Shown here: piece after piece, positions 54,145 through 63,896 of the stretch
How positions within the stretch are numbered: the first letter of the stretch is position 1
How the letters are laid out: each line of letters starts with the position of its first letter
Assembly (NCBI GenBank): GCA_023251535.1
Contig: JAHEYP010000008.1
Span: forward strand, 1-64,000
Direction: 5' to 3'
DNA: 64,000 nt
Source of the DNA: Bacteroidota bacterium
GTDB taxonomy: Bacteria > Bacteroidota > Bacteroidia > AKYH767-A > OLB10
The notes under the pieces: model-generated
The model's input: only the letters and a program-made list of their open reading frames with translations
The model's database searches: none
Told to the model about the DNA's origin: nothing
Made by a program: the position numbers and the translations under genes

Positions 54145-55575
54145 ATGAATCTTAAATACAACAAATCAAAAATTATTGCCACCCTCGGACCTGCTTGCAT
54201 GGATCTTGCTGTTCTCGAACAGATGATTTTATCGGGAGTGGATGTTTGTCGAATTAATAGTTCTCACGGCGAACATGCTGTGATGGAACAAATGATTAAC
54301 AATGTTCGTGAACTAAATAAAAAACTGCATACGCATGTTGCTATCCTCTTCGATTTACAAGGACCGAAAATTCGTATCGGCGACCTTATCGGAGGAAGTT
54401 TCCCTATCAATAACGGTGAAGAATTAATTCTTACTCCTCACGAAGTAGAGGGAAATCGCGAACAAGTTTTTATAAAATATCCGCAATTTCATAAAGATGT
54501 AAAAGTTGGCGATTCAGTCTTAGTGGACGATGGCAAACTGGAGTTGCAAGTAACAGAAATTATGTCCGACGAAAGAGTGAAAACGAAAGTTATTCACGGA
54601 GGAATTTTATCGTCGCGCAAAGGTGTTAATTTACCGAATACCGAAATTTCTCTCCCTAGCTTAACTGTTAAAGACCGCAAGGATTTAGACTTCGCATTGG
54701 AGCATAACGTAGAGTGGATCGGATTATCATTCGTGCGTAAGCCGAAAGACGTGATCGAATTAAAAGAAATCATTAAGGCTCGCAATAATAGAGCTCGTGT
54801 GATTGCAAAAATCGAAAAACCAGAAGCAGTAAAAAATATCGACGAGATTATTGAAGTTACTGATGCAATCATGGTCGCACGGGGTGACCTTGGCGTAGAA
54901 ATGGCGATGGAGAAAGTGCCGGTGATTCAAAAAATCATTGTAAAGAAAGCTAATGCTCTCTCTAAGCCAGTAATCATTGCTACGCAAATGATGGAAAGCA
55001 TGATTACCAATTATCGTCCTACTCGTGCCGAAGCGAATGATGTTGGAAACGCAGTATTCGACGGAGCTGATGCTTTGATGCTTAGTGGAGAAACTTCTGT
55101 CGGTAATTTTCCGCTGGAAACTGTTCAAGCGATGCAACGAATTATTAGCGAAGTAGAACAACAAAACAGTATCTATTACCATGAATCCGCACCGCGAAAA
55201 GATTCTCCGAATTTTATTCCTGAATCCATTTGCTTGAATGCTTGTACCATGGCTCGCCAGTCGGAAGCTACAGCTATCGTAGCTATGACACATAGCGGAA
55301 TGACGGCTTTTAAAATTGCCAGTCATCGACCAAAAGCCAATATTTATATCTTTACCGACAATAAACCATTACTCAATACTTTAAATTTATTGTGGGGAGT
55401 CCGAGGATTCTATTACGACAAATATGAAAGTACCGACAATACTATCACCGACATTAAAGAATTTTTAATGAAACGTGAACTAGTAAAACATGGCGAGTTT
55501 ATTATCCACGTTGCTAGTACTCCTCTTCACGAGAGAGCTACAGCGAACACTATTAAGTTAACACGTATCGATTAA
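54145..55575 (+). CDS. pyk: Pyruvate kinase
   Basis: A 476-residue glycolytic enzyme. KSKIIATLGPACMD and CRINSSHG at the start, DLQGPKIRIG, the catalytic Lys in VIAKIEKPEAVKN, IMVARGDLGVEM, and GADALMLSGETSVGNFP. It makes pyruvate and ATP from phosphoenolpyruvate. It follows the IPExxxDY gene by 44 bases and precedes the M42 peptidase by 4 bases. Confidence 0.96.
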   Translation: MNLKYNKSKIIATLGPACMDLAVLEQMILSGVDVCRINSSHGEHAVMEQMINNVRELNKKLHTHVAILFDLQGPKIRIGDLIGGSFPINNGEELILTPHEVEGNREQVFIKYPQFHKDVKVGDSVLVDDGKLELQVTEIMSDERVKTKVIHGGILSSRKGVNLPNTEISLPSLTVKDRKDLDFALEHNVEWIGLSFVRKPKDVIELKEIIKARNNRARVIAKIEKPEAVKNIDEIIEVTDAIMVARGDLGVEMAMEKVPVIQKIIVKKANALSKPVIIATQMMESMITNYRPTRAEANDVGNAVFDGADALMLSGETSVGNFPLETVQAMQRIISEVEQQNSIYYHESAPRKDSPNFIPESICLNACTMARQSEATAIVAMTHSGMTAFKIASHRPKANIYIFTDNKPLLNTLNLLWGVRGFYYDKYESTDNTITDIKEFLMKRELVKHGEFIIHVASTPLHERATANTIKLTRID

Positions 55576-55579
55576 TTAT

Positions 55580-56635
55580 ATGAACATTGCTCTTTTAAAA
55601 ACGATCTGCGAAATTGCCGGTGCTCCGGGACATGAAAACCGTATTCGCGAATTTGTGTTGAATGAATTAAAATCACTTAACGTAGAAGTGTCTGTCGACA
55701 AGATGGGTAACGTTACAGCATTACGCAAAGGCCGCGAGCGAAAAAAAGTGATGGCTGCAGCTCACATGGATGAAATCGGATTTATCGTAACTCATATCGA
55801 CGATAAAGGATTTTTACGCTTTAATACACTCGGCGGATTCGACCCTAAGACGTTAACTGCGCAACGCGTAATAGTTCATGGCAAGGAAGATATCATCGGC
55901 GTGATGGGATCGAAACCTGTGCATATCATGAGCCCAGAAGAAAAAAATAAAGCTCCTCAAACAGGCGATTATTTTATCGACCTCGGAATGCCGAAAGATC
56001 AAGTAGAGAAAATAGTTAGCATCGGAAATCCTGTAACTCGTCAGAGAGAATTAATCGAGATGGGAAATTGCGTAAATTGTAAATCGATCGATAATCGTGT
56101 TTCCGTTTTTGTTTTACTCGAAACACTACGCAAACTTCCTGCTTCTATTCCTTATGATTTCTACGCTGTATTTACCGTGCAAGAAGAAGTTGGATTAAGA
56201 GGCGCTTCGGTAGCTGCTCATCATATTGAACCCGATTTTGCTTTCGGACTTGATACCACTGTTGCCTTTGATACTCCAGGCGCTCGTCCGCATGAAATGG
56301 TAACAGAGTTAGGGAAAGGTGCCGGCATCAAAATAATGGACTCAAGTACGATCTGTGATTCTCGCATGATCGCTTATATGAAGCAAACTGCCGATAAGCA
56401 CTCCATTACTTGGCAACCGGAGATCTTGCCAGCTGGCGGAACTGACACTGCAGCTTTGCAGAGAAACGGTAAAACAGGGGCTATTGCAGGCGCTGTATCT
56501 ATCCCAACCCGACATATCCACCAAGTAATCGAAATGGCCGATAAAGGCGATATTCAGCACTGTATCGACCTCCTCACGACCTGTGTTTCGGAGCTCGATG
56601 GCTACGATTGGGGGCACTGGGGACCGGTAAATTGA
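55580..56635 (+). CDS. M42-family metalloaminopeptidase
   Basis: A 351-residue cytoplasmic di-metal peptidase. Metal ligands in AAHMDEIGF, DNRVSVFVLL, VQEEVGLRGA (catalytic Glu pair), GLDTT and the final His in PTRHIHQ. It likely trims peptides; some members were misnamed endoglucanases. Begins 4 bases after pyk. Confidence 0.9.
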   Translation: MNIALLKTICEIAGAPGHENRIREFVLNELKSLNVEVSVDKMGNVTALRKGRERKKVMAAAHMDEIGFIVTHIDDKGFLRFNTLGGFDPKTLTAQRVIVHGKEDIIGVMGSKPVHIMSPEEKNKAPQTGDYFIDLGMPKDQVEKIVSIGNPVTRQRELIEMGNCVNCKSIDNRVSVFVLLETLRKLPASIPYDFYAVFTVQEEVGLRGASVAAHHIEPDFAFGLDTTVAFDTPGARPHEMVTELGKGAGIKIMDSSTICDSRMIAYMKQTADKHSITWQPEILPAGGTDTAALQRNGKTGAIAGAVSIPTRHIHQVIEMADKGDIQHCIDLLTTCVSELDGYDWGHWGPVN

Positions 56636-56739
56636 TAAATATTTTAGCCAAACGGATTCCGTATTGTAGTTTTTTATAAATTGGCATTACCAAAGTGCCG
56701 GTGTCACGCCCGGCATTCCCAAAACACTTTTGCCTCTTT

Positions 56740-58686
56740 ATGAAACTAAGAACTACCGGAATTGTAATTATTGCAGCAGTAATTTTAATTCTGAAATTAC
56801 CTCTAACAGGTAATACGAAGAAAGCATTTCACTCTCCTGAAGACATTCAGTTTTTCTCAAATCATAAAATTACTCCTCTCGACACCGGACAATATTTCCA
56901 CCTCCCTCAACAGTGTAAAGGATGCCATGGATTCGATAGTTTACATCTCGCCAATGTAGATATCAACGGACATGATATTAACCTTTACGACGACTGGGAG
57001 ACGTCTATGATGGGCATGTCGGGCATCGATCCACTGTGGAAAGCTAAGGTTAGCCATGAAATCCAAGTAAATCCTGGCCATGCTAACGAATTACAGACTT
57101 TATGTACTTCTTGCCACGCACCGCTAGGTCACTACACCGCATTTTACAAAGGTCAACCCTTTTATACCCTCGCAGATTTAGCAAATGATTCGTTAGGCCA
57201 ATCGGGAGTCTCGTGCCACAGTTGCCATGCTATTAAAGATTCAACTTCCTTAGGATATTCATTTACAGGAGAGATTCCTTACGATACTAATCGCAATATC
57301 TACGGTCCATTCCCGGGACCAATGCCCGGACCAATGCAGTTGTATGTGAGCCTTACTCCAAATTACGGCCCACATATGAGCGACAGCAAAACATGCTCGC
57401 CGTGCCATACCCTTATTTCGCATTCCGTTGATCTTACAGGCACACCAACAGGTTCAACATTTGTTGAGCAAGCAGTATATCAAGAATATTTAAATTCTGA
57501 ATATCCTACATCACTGCAAACAACCTGTCAGAATTGCCATATGCCAAAAATCGAAGACCCGATTAAAATTGCAAATGGCTATACAGCACTTCCAGGAAGA
57601 ACACCATTTAACTTGCATTCATTTGCTGGCGCCAATGCCTTCATGGTTAACTTGATCAAAAACAACAAAACATCATTAGGATCTTCAGCACCCGATGCAA
57701 ACTTTGATTCAACCTTAGTTGCAATAAATAACTTATTAAAAACACAAACCCTTGCTGTAAATGCAAACTTCGATAGCACTGCATCTGATACCGCTTATTT
57801 CAATGTAAGCTTATTAAACAAAGCTGGACATAAATTCCCAAGCGGGTATCCTTCGAGAAGAGCGGTATTGCAATTTGTTGCAATCAAAGCAAACGGAGAT
57901 ACACTCTTTAGCTCAGGATTATTTGATAGTAACTTCGAAGTAAAAAATATTCCTTCGCCATATTCACCACACTTCAATACTATCAACCAAGAAAGTCAAT
58001 CGCAGATTTATGAAATGGTGATGGGAGATGTAAATGGCAATATAACAACAGTTTTAGAGAGAGCATTTTCACAACTGAAAGATAATCGCATTCCTCCTTT
58101 CGGATTCACTACAACGCATGCATCATACGATACAGTAAAAATTGTTGGTGATGCATTAACTGATCCCGACTTTAATAAAACATTAACAGTAGAAGGATCC
58201 GGAAGAGATATTGTACATTACAACATTCCGCTAAACGGATATACCGGCGCATTAACAATTAGCGCAGCGGTATATTACCAAGCAGTTCCTCCGGGATGGT
58301 TATCGGAAATGAGAAATTTCACATCAGCAGAAATTGACAGCTTCTTAAGCATGTACGACAATGCTGATCGTTCGCCGATATTAGTAAGCAACGATACTTT
58401 AAACAATGTGCTAATTACTACCGGTATCGCCTCACCGAAAAACAATTCAAGCATTAGCATTTCGCCGAACCCTACGAATGATGGAATTGTTTACATCAAA
58501 AATCTAGGCAAAGGGTCTAATGTAATTGTGAACGTTTATAATGCTGCAGGACAACTAGTAAATGTCGAAATTTCACTTCGTAATGAAAGTGCTAAAGTAA
58601 TTCTGCCAAACAAAGAAGGAATATATTTCATCAGCATCAACGAAGGAAAGAAAAGAACAACGAAGAAAATTGTTTATCTAAAATAA
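56740..58686 (+). CDS. Secreted five-haem cytochrome with T9SS sorting domain
   Basis: A 648-residue protein. The start at 56740 (MKLRTTGIVIIAAVILI) gives an N-terminal membrane or signal segment; the in-frame extension upstream is not signal-like. Five c-type haem motifs lie in the first 300 residues: CKGCH (59-63), CTSCH, CHSCH, CSPCH and CQNCH, as in cytochrome c554-like proteins. The middle region is beta-rich. The last 75 residues form a T9SS type A sorting domain (SISPNPTNDGIVYIKN, GIYFISI). Haem attachment must occur in the periplasm before export. A role in surface electron transfer or in redox chemistry on an outside substrate is inferred. Confidence 0.82.
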   Translation: MKLRTTGIVIIAAVILILKLPLTGNTKKAFHSPEDIQFFSNHKITPLDTGQYFHLPQQCKGCHGFDSLHLANVDINGHDINLYDDWETSMMGMSGIDPLWKAKVSHEIQVNPGHANELQTLCTSCHAPLGHYTAFYKGQPFYTLADLANDSLGQSGVSCHSCHAIKDSTSLGYSFTGEIPYDTNRNIYGPFPGPMPGPMQLYVSLTPNYGPHMSDSKTCSPCHTLISHSVDLTGTPTGSTFVEQAVYQEYLNSEYPTSLQTTCQNCHMPKIEDPIKIANGYTALPGRTPFNLHSFAGANAFMVNLIKNNKTSLGSSAPDANFDSTLVAINNLLKTQTLAVNANFDSTASDTAYFNVSLLNKAGHKFPSGYPSRRAVLQFVAIKANGDTLFSSGLFDSNFEVKNIPSPYSPHFNTINQESQSQIYEMVMGDVNGNITTVLERAFSQLKDNRIPPFGFTTTHASYDTVKIVGDALTDPDFNKTLTVEGSGRDIVHYNIPLNGYTGALTISAAVYYQAVPPGWLSEMRNFTSAEIDSFLSMYDNADRSPILVSNDTLNNVLITTGIASPKNNSSISISPNPTNDGIVYIKNLGKGSNVIVNVYNAAGQLVNVEISLRNESAKVILPNKEGIYFISINEGKKRTTKKIVYLK

Positions 58687-58722
58687 AACCCATTATCTAA
58701 CCATAACACTCAAACCTTTACC

Positions 58723-61557
58723 ATGAAAAAAAATTACTTCATTTTTTCAATGGCTTTTATGCTACTCGCCGGAATTAAGGCTAATAGCCAAACTGCCTTT
58801 GAAAATGCGAATGCAAGGCTGAACACTCCTGCATTCCACAGCGGCTGTACTGTTACTGTTGCCGACTACAACAATGATGGAAAAGATGACATTATTCGTC
58901 TTGATCAAGGACATGCTGTTTATGTAGAAACACAAAGAACAGGCGGAACTTATGAGACACATTACTTAGGCGATTTCGGCAATGCATCGGCATGGGGAAT
59001 GGCTGTAGCTGATGTTGACAGAAACGGATATTTAGATATCCTCGCAGGAGGATCATTCGGCTCGGTAAAAATTTTATTATCGAATTCAACAGGAACAGGT
59101 GGAACAATTGTATCATTGCCAAACTCAGGATTTTTCTTACAAAATGTCACTTTCGGCGATTTCGATAACGACGGCGACATCGATGTATTTTGTTGTGATG
59201 ACAATGCAAAAAGTCATATTTATTTGAATAATGGAAGCGCAACATTTACTGAATCATTCACTACAATTAATTTCGATGTAACAACAACTGATGATTCAGG
59301 AAACTACGGAAGCGTTTATACCGATTTCGACAACGATGGCGATCTTGATTTATACATTGCTAAATGTCGCCAAGGTGTAACTGACACTACTGATGGTCGC
59401 CGTATTAATGTAATGTTCGTGAACGATGGAAACGGAAACTACACTCAAGATGCAGCTGCCTATAATTTAAATATTAAATGGCAAAGCTGGACCGCCTCTT
59501 TTGGTGATATCAATAACGATGGCGATCTTGATTTATTAGTTACAAACCATGATCACGAAAGTCAGATTTTAGAAAATGACGGAACTGGACATTATACTGA
59601 CATCACTGCTACTACTGGATTTAACATCACAGACATTACTCCTATCGAAAGCGTAATGGAAGACTTCGATAATGATGGATATGTTGATTTGTTAATTGCA
59701 GGAAGCGACTCACGTTATTATCATAACAACGGAAATAATACTTTCACTAAAGTGGATGGATTGTTTGACAATAACAACATGGAGTCCTTTGCTATTGGCG
59801 ATTTAAATCACGATGGATTTATTGATGTTTATAGTAGCTATGCTACAATCTATACCAATCCTACCTCTATCAACGATATTATTTGGATGAACAAAGCAAA
59901 CAGCAATAACTTCATCACATTTAATTTAACGGGAACTACAAGCAACGTAGATGCAGTTGGTGCTCGTGCGACTCTTTACAATAGCCTTGGAGTTCAAGTG
60001 CGTGAGGTAAAAGCAGGAGAAAGTTATGGAACAGCAAATTCAATGATGTTACACTTCGGACTTGGAACTACAACTACAATTGACTCAGTTGTTATCAGAT
60101 GGCCTAGCGGATTAACTCAAACAATTTTAAATCCTTCAGTGAATCAATTCATCCACGTAATTGAAGGTGAATGTGTGAGCCCTGAAGTAACATTAACATT
60201 ATCGGGACCTCCAGTAATTTGTACAGGACAGTCATTAACCATTACAGCACCTGCAGGATACAATTATTTATGGAATGACGGAACTACTGCTCAAACATTA
60301 ACTGCAACAGCAGCGGGAGAATATGGCGTTGAAATATCATCATCATTAAACAATTGCGTTGGCATCTCAAAAACAATTGCGTTGATTGAAAATCCTGATG
60401 AAACTCCATCTATCACTGCAGCGGCAGAAACAGAATTCTGCGCTGGTGGTTCAGTAGAATTATTAGGACCTGCAGGATTAACATCTTATTTATGGTCGGA
60501 TGGAACGACTACCCAAAATTTAACTGCTACTCAAAGCGGATCGTATATTTTAACTATTCAAGGTGTATGTGCTCAATTCAGCTCTACTCCTATCGAGGTT
60601 ACAGTTCATTCAGTTGCAGCTCCGATTTCATCTGGAGTATATATCCCTGCACCGGGAACTGCACAACTTACTGCAACAGGATCTAATATCTCATGGTATG
60701 ATGCAGCAGTTGGAGGTACGCTTTTAGGAACAGGAAGTTCATTCACTACTCCATTCTTAAATTCAACAACCGACTTCTACGTTGAAAATCGCGAGAACTT
60801 TAACGGAGGAATATTCCCTGTAGGTATCAACACTCCAGTAGGAACTGCCGTTTATAGCGGAAATACTAGCGCGGGATCAATTTACTTCGACGTTACTAAT
60901 CCTTGTATTTTAAAAGAAGTTACAGTTCACACTGACCTTGCAGGAACTCGTCGTATTGAATTACGTGATGCTAACAATGTATTACTTCAATATCAAGATG
61001 TAAATATTTTACCTGACTCACAAGTTATCAGTTTAAATTTCGCGTTAACACCTGGATTAAATTATAGCCTATCAACAAACCAAGCTATCAATCAACAAAT
61101 TCCAGGTTGGGGAAATGTATCTCCGCGATTAAAACGTAGCTCTACTAGTGTAACTTATCCTTACACTTTACAAGATGCGGTTTCTCTTACGGGTTCTCCT
61201 TTTGGAACCTCTTACTACTACTATTTCTACAATTGGCAAGTTGAAAAAACAGGACTAGATTGCTTCAGCTCTCGTGAACCAGTAACTGTAACTGTAGGAA
61301 CTGTAGGGCTAACAGAACTAACGGATGCGGGTATACGAATTTTCCCTAACCCTGCTCATGACATCCTTAATGTAAACATGAAAACTGGAAGTGCTACTAC
61401 CATTCGCTTATTCGACGTTCAAGGAAGAGTTGTTCTTAACGAACAAATAAACAATGTAACAAACAGTCTTCCTTTAAACGGATTAAATGCAGGTGTTTAT
61501 CAAATAGAAGTGACTCAAGGAGATAAAACTTTCCACAACAAACTACTTATTGATTAA
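58723..61557 (+). CDS. FG-GAP/UnbV repeat protein with T9SS sorting domain
   Basis: A 944-residue exported protein. Signal peptide MKKNYFIFSMAFMLL to KANSQ. Residues 35-390 are VCBS/FG-GAP repeats with calcium-type DxDxDG loops (DYNNDGKDDI, DFDNDGDLDL and others). An ASPIC/UnbV domain follows (about 390-485, GARATLYNSLGVQVREVKAG, IRWPSGLTQ). Then Ig-like modules (YLWNDGTTAQTL, YLWSDGTTTQNL) and a T9SS type A end (FPNPAHDILNVNM, GVYQIEV). Adhesion or scaffold at the surface is likely. It follows the multihaem cytochrome by 36 bases, so they may work together. Confidence 0.87.
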   Translation: MKKNYFIFSMAFMLLAGIKANSQTAFENANARLNTPAFHSGCTVTVADYNNDGKDDIIRLDQGHAVYVETQRTGGTYETHYLGDFGNASAWGMAVADVDRNGYLDILAGGSFGSVKILLSNSTGTGGTIVSLPNSGFFLQNVTFGDFDNDGDIDVFCCDDNAKSHIYLNNGSATFTESFTTINFDVTTTDDSGNYGSVYTDFDNDGDLDLYIAKCRQGVTDTTDGRRINVMFVNDGNGNYTQDAAAYNLNIKWQSWTASFGDINNDGDLDLLVTNHDHESQILENDGTGHYTDITATTGFNITDITPIESVMEDFDNDGYVDLLIAGSDSRYYHNNGNNTFTKVDGLFDNNNMESFAIGDLNHDGFIDVYSSYATIYTNPTSINDIIWMNKANSNNFITFNLTGTTSNVDAVGARATLYNSLGVQVREVKAGESYGTANSMMLHFGLGTTTTIDSVVIRWPSGLTQTILNPSVNQFIHVIEGECVSPEVTLTLSGPPVICTGQSLTITAPAGYNYLWNDGTTAQTLTATAAGEYGVEISSSLNNCVGISKTIALIENPDETPSITAAAETEFCAGGSVELLGPAGLTSYLWSDGTTTQNLTATQSGSYILTIQGVCAQFSSTPIEVTVHSVAAPISSGVYIPAPGTAQLTATGSNISWYDAAVGGTLLGTGSSFTTPFLNSTTDFYVENRENFNGGIFPVGINTPVGTAVYSGNTSAGSIYFDVTNPCILKEVTVHTDLAGTRRIELRDANNVLLQYQDVNILPDSQVISLNFALTPGLNYSLSTNQAINQQIPGWGNVSPRLKRSSTSVTYPYTLQDAVSLTGSPFGTSYYYYFYNWQVEKTGLDCFSSREPVTVTVGTVGLTELTDAGIRIFPNPAHDILNVNMKTGSATTIRLFDVQGRVVLNEQINNVTNSLPLNGLNAGVYQIEVTQGDKTFHNKLLID

Positions 61558-61570
61558 TCATTCTTAATTC

Positions 61571-61610
61571 AAAATAAAAAGGCGACTCAATGAGTCGCCT
61601 TTTTATTTTA
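61571..61610. terminator. Bidirectional terminator
   Basis: AAAAAGGCGACTCA and TGAGTCGCCTTTTT form a near-perfect hairpin around a single A, with A and T tracts at both ends. It serves the UnbV gene (plus) and the ABC permease gene (minus). Confidence 0.92.
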
Positions 61611-61622
61611 TGATAATTAATC

Positions 61623-62873
61623 TTATCCGTTTGCTCTGATGGCTTCTACCGGATCAAGCTGTGAAGCTTGAAATGCAGGTAACAATCCTGATATAATTCC
61701 GATAATAACCGAAACGCTAATCCCCAAAACTGTATTCGCTAAACTTAAAGGCATGTCTAATCCTCCGAAACTCGCTAAATAAGAACCGATGAACACTAAG
61801 AATAGTCCTAATCCTCCGCCAACTACACAAAGAATTACCGACTCAGTTAAAAACTGAAACAAGATAAAATAATTTTTCGCACCCAACGACTTTTGAATTC
61901 CAATAATCGGCGTTCTTTCACGAACAGATACAAACATAATATTCGCAATTCCGAATCCACCGACAAGAATACTGAAGCTACCGATGATCCATCCCGCTAC
62001 TGTAAGCATATGAAATAAACTACCCAGCTGGTTAGATAACAATTTTGTTTCGTTTAATGCAAAGGAATCATCTTCTGATGGGCGCAAGCGACGAATTGAA
62101 CGCATATTTGCTCGTAACTCATCAATCAATTCATTGTTTGTTACGCCTTCCTTGCCTTTCACCATAATCATCGGATTCAATCGCTCGCTTCGAATATCTA
62201 AAAATTTACGCGCGAAATTTACCGGCACCATTACGGTTTTATCTTTTGTTTTTCCGAGCATGCTCTCACCCTCACGAACAAATACACCTATCACGTGCAC
62301 ACGACGGCCTTTTACTGTTATCTCCTTATCAATTGGATCTACTCCTGGCAAAATAGCATCTGCAATATCAGCACCAATAACTGCAACAGGAGCACCTCCC
62401 ATCGATTCGTTCTCGGTAAAATATCTACCTTGCTCTAAATTGAAAGTTGTTAAGTCTTTGTAATCATGCGAGACTAAATCGACCTCAGCATTATCTACAG
62501 CATTTGTCCCCGACTTAATAGTAGCATCATTAATAAACGCCACAAAAGCCATTTGCTCAGCAAGCGAGTTGCGTGCTTTCAATTGCTCCATCTCTTTATA
62601 TGAAGCTACAGGACGTTGCCAATATTTCCACCAAGGGAAATCGGAACCGAATACCCATGGCCACTTCTGAACGTAAATTACATTACTACCTAATGAGTTT
62701 ACACTCCCCTTAATAGTATTTTCTAGTCCATCAACAGCAGTAAAAACGGCGATGATGGCAAAGATGCCGATAGTGACACCCAACAGCGATAAAATGGTTC
62801 GTAGTTTATTTACAACTAACGCATGCCAGGCCATTATTACACTTTCACGAAGTAATCGCAGATATATCTTCAT
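61623..62873 (-). CDS. MacB-like ABC transporter permease
   Basis: A 416-residue membrane protein. N-terminal helix (NKLRTILSLLGVTIGIFAIIAVF), a large periplasmic MacB core domain (about 45-285), and the FtsX-type three-helix end (IANIMFVSVRERTPIIGIQKSLGA and GLLPAFQASQLDPVEAIR). No ATPase gene is adjacent in the window. Typical partners export peptides, lipoproteins or toxins with a TolC-like channel. Confidence 0.88.
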   Translation of the reverse strand: MKIYLRLLRESVIMAWHALVVNKLRTILSLLGVTIGIFAIIAVFTAVDGLENTIKGSVNSLGSNVIYVQKWPWVFGSDFPWWKYWQRPVASYKEMEQLKARNSLAEQMAFVAFINDATIKSGTNAVDNAEVDLVSHDYKDLTTFNLEQGRYFTENESMGGAPVAVIGADIADAILPGVDPIDKEITVKGRRVHVIGVFVREGESMLGKTKDKTVMVPVNFARKFLDIRSERLNPMIMVKGKEGVTNNELIDELRANMRSIRRLRPSEDDSFALNETKLLSNQLGSLFHMLTVAGWIIGSFSILVGGFGIANIMFVSVRERTPIIGIQKSLGAKNYFILFQFLTESVILCVVGGGLGLFLVFIGSYLASFGGLDMPLSLANTVLGISVSVIIGIISGLLPAFQASQLDPVEAIRANG

Positions 62874-63014
62874 AACCCAACAAAAGTACTCATCTAATAC
62901 AAATTAAAGCCCTGATTTACAGGAATTGAGCACGAAGCAGCGATTTTTTTGACTGAAATTTATGGAATTAGGGCCCGGATTGCATCTATCCCTTGTTTTC
63001 TAAAAACTTCTATC

Positions 63015-63872
63015 ATGCAAATCCTTCCTCATCTCCGCCTAAAATGGCAAGCGGTTGTTGGCTTACTAAACAGCGATGCCCGCCATTACCAACTACTATT
63101 TTTATCGACTTTTTTCCTCACCGGAATGTTATCGCTTCATTGGAACTTATTACCCTATCAAATGCTTATCACTTTTAGTACGGCATTGGGAACTCAATTT
63201 ACGATGATAAAATTATTAAAGCTTCCGTTGACAGCATTAAAAAGTGCTATGATATCGTCGTTCAGTTTATGTTTATTATTTAGAAGTGATACATGGTGGA
63301 TCATTATCATCGCTGCCTTTCTTTCCATCGCATCTAAAGGAATTTTCAAAGTCAACGGAAAACATTTTTTTAATCCTGTGAACTTCGGTATTTGTTCAAC
63401 AATTCTTCTAACACATCAAGGTTGGATTTCTCCCGGACAATGGGGAAGCGCTGGCTACTGGTGGTTTCTTATAGGCATGCTCGGATTTATTGTAATAACT
63501 AGCGCGCATAGAATGGAAACTGCATTCGCCTTTTTAGCAACCTATGCATTGCTCTTCGGATACAGGATATTGGTTTTCCAAGAGTGGCCTACCGACTTCT
63601 TTTATCATCAATTCACAAACGGAGCGTTGCTCTTATTCACCTTCTTTATGATTACTGATCCAGCTTCTACTCCTTCGCACAATAAAGCAAGAATTGTTTG
63701 GGCAATGGCTGTAGGTGCATTGGCATTTTATCTCCAAGCATATTTGTGGGTAACTGCATCACCAATTTGGGCTTTGTTTTTCTTGTCGCCATTAACTCCC
63801 GCTATTGATTACTTCTTCAAAGCTGAAAAGTTTGCGTGGAAACAAACTGCCGTAACAGTAACAACCATCTAA
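63015..63872 (+). CDS. RnfD/NqrB-family membrane protein, stand-alone
   Basis: A 285-residue protein with about nine helices. The start at 63015 (MQILPHLRLKWQ) avoids a non-family extension. Family features are GKHFFNPVNFGI and FFMITDPASTPSHNKAR. The flavinylation motif (S/D-GAT) of true RnfD and NqrB is absent: the protein contains no GAT. No other rnf or nqr genes are near. Similar lone RnfD-like proteins occur beside UnbV and DUF2330 proteins in some genomes, to my recollection, so it may be part of a separate membrane redox module. Confidence 0.75.
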   Translation: MQILPHLRLKWQAVVGLLNSDARHYQLLFLSTFFLTGMLSLHWNLLPYQMLITFSTALGTQFTMIKLLKLPLTALKSAMISSFSLCLLFRSDTWWIIIIAAFLSIASKGIFKVNGKHFFNPVNFGICSTILLTHQGWISPGQWGSAGYWWFLIGMLGFIVITSAHRMETAFAFLATYALLFGYRILVFQEWPTDFFYHQFTNGALLLFTFFMITDPASTPSHNKARIVWAMAVGALAFYLQAYLWVTASPIWALFFLSPLTPAIDYFFKAEKFAWKQTAVTVTTI

Positions 63873-63896
63873 GAAATCTTCAAAACAAGTATATTA

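Noticed and set aside
54760..55326. 188-codon minus-strand open frame inside pyruvate kinase
   Set aside because: Antisense shadow of a highly conserved enzyme; translation lacks any pattern.
56696..56715. TGCCGG/CCGGCA hairpin upstream of the cytochrome gene
   Set aside because: Only a 6-base stem without a T run; too weak to call as terminator or riboswitch.
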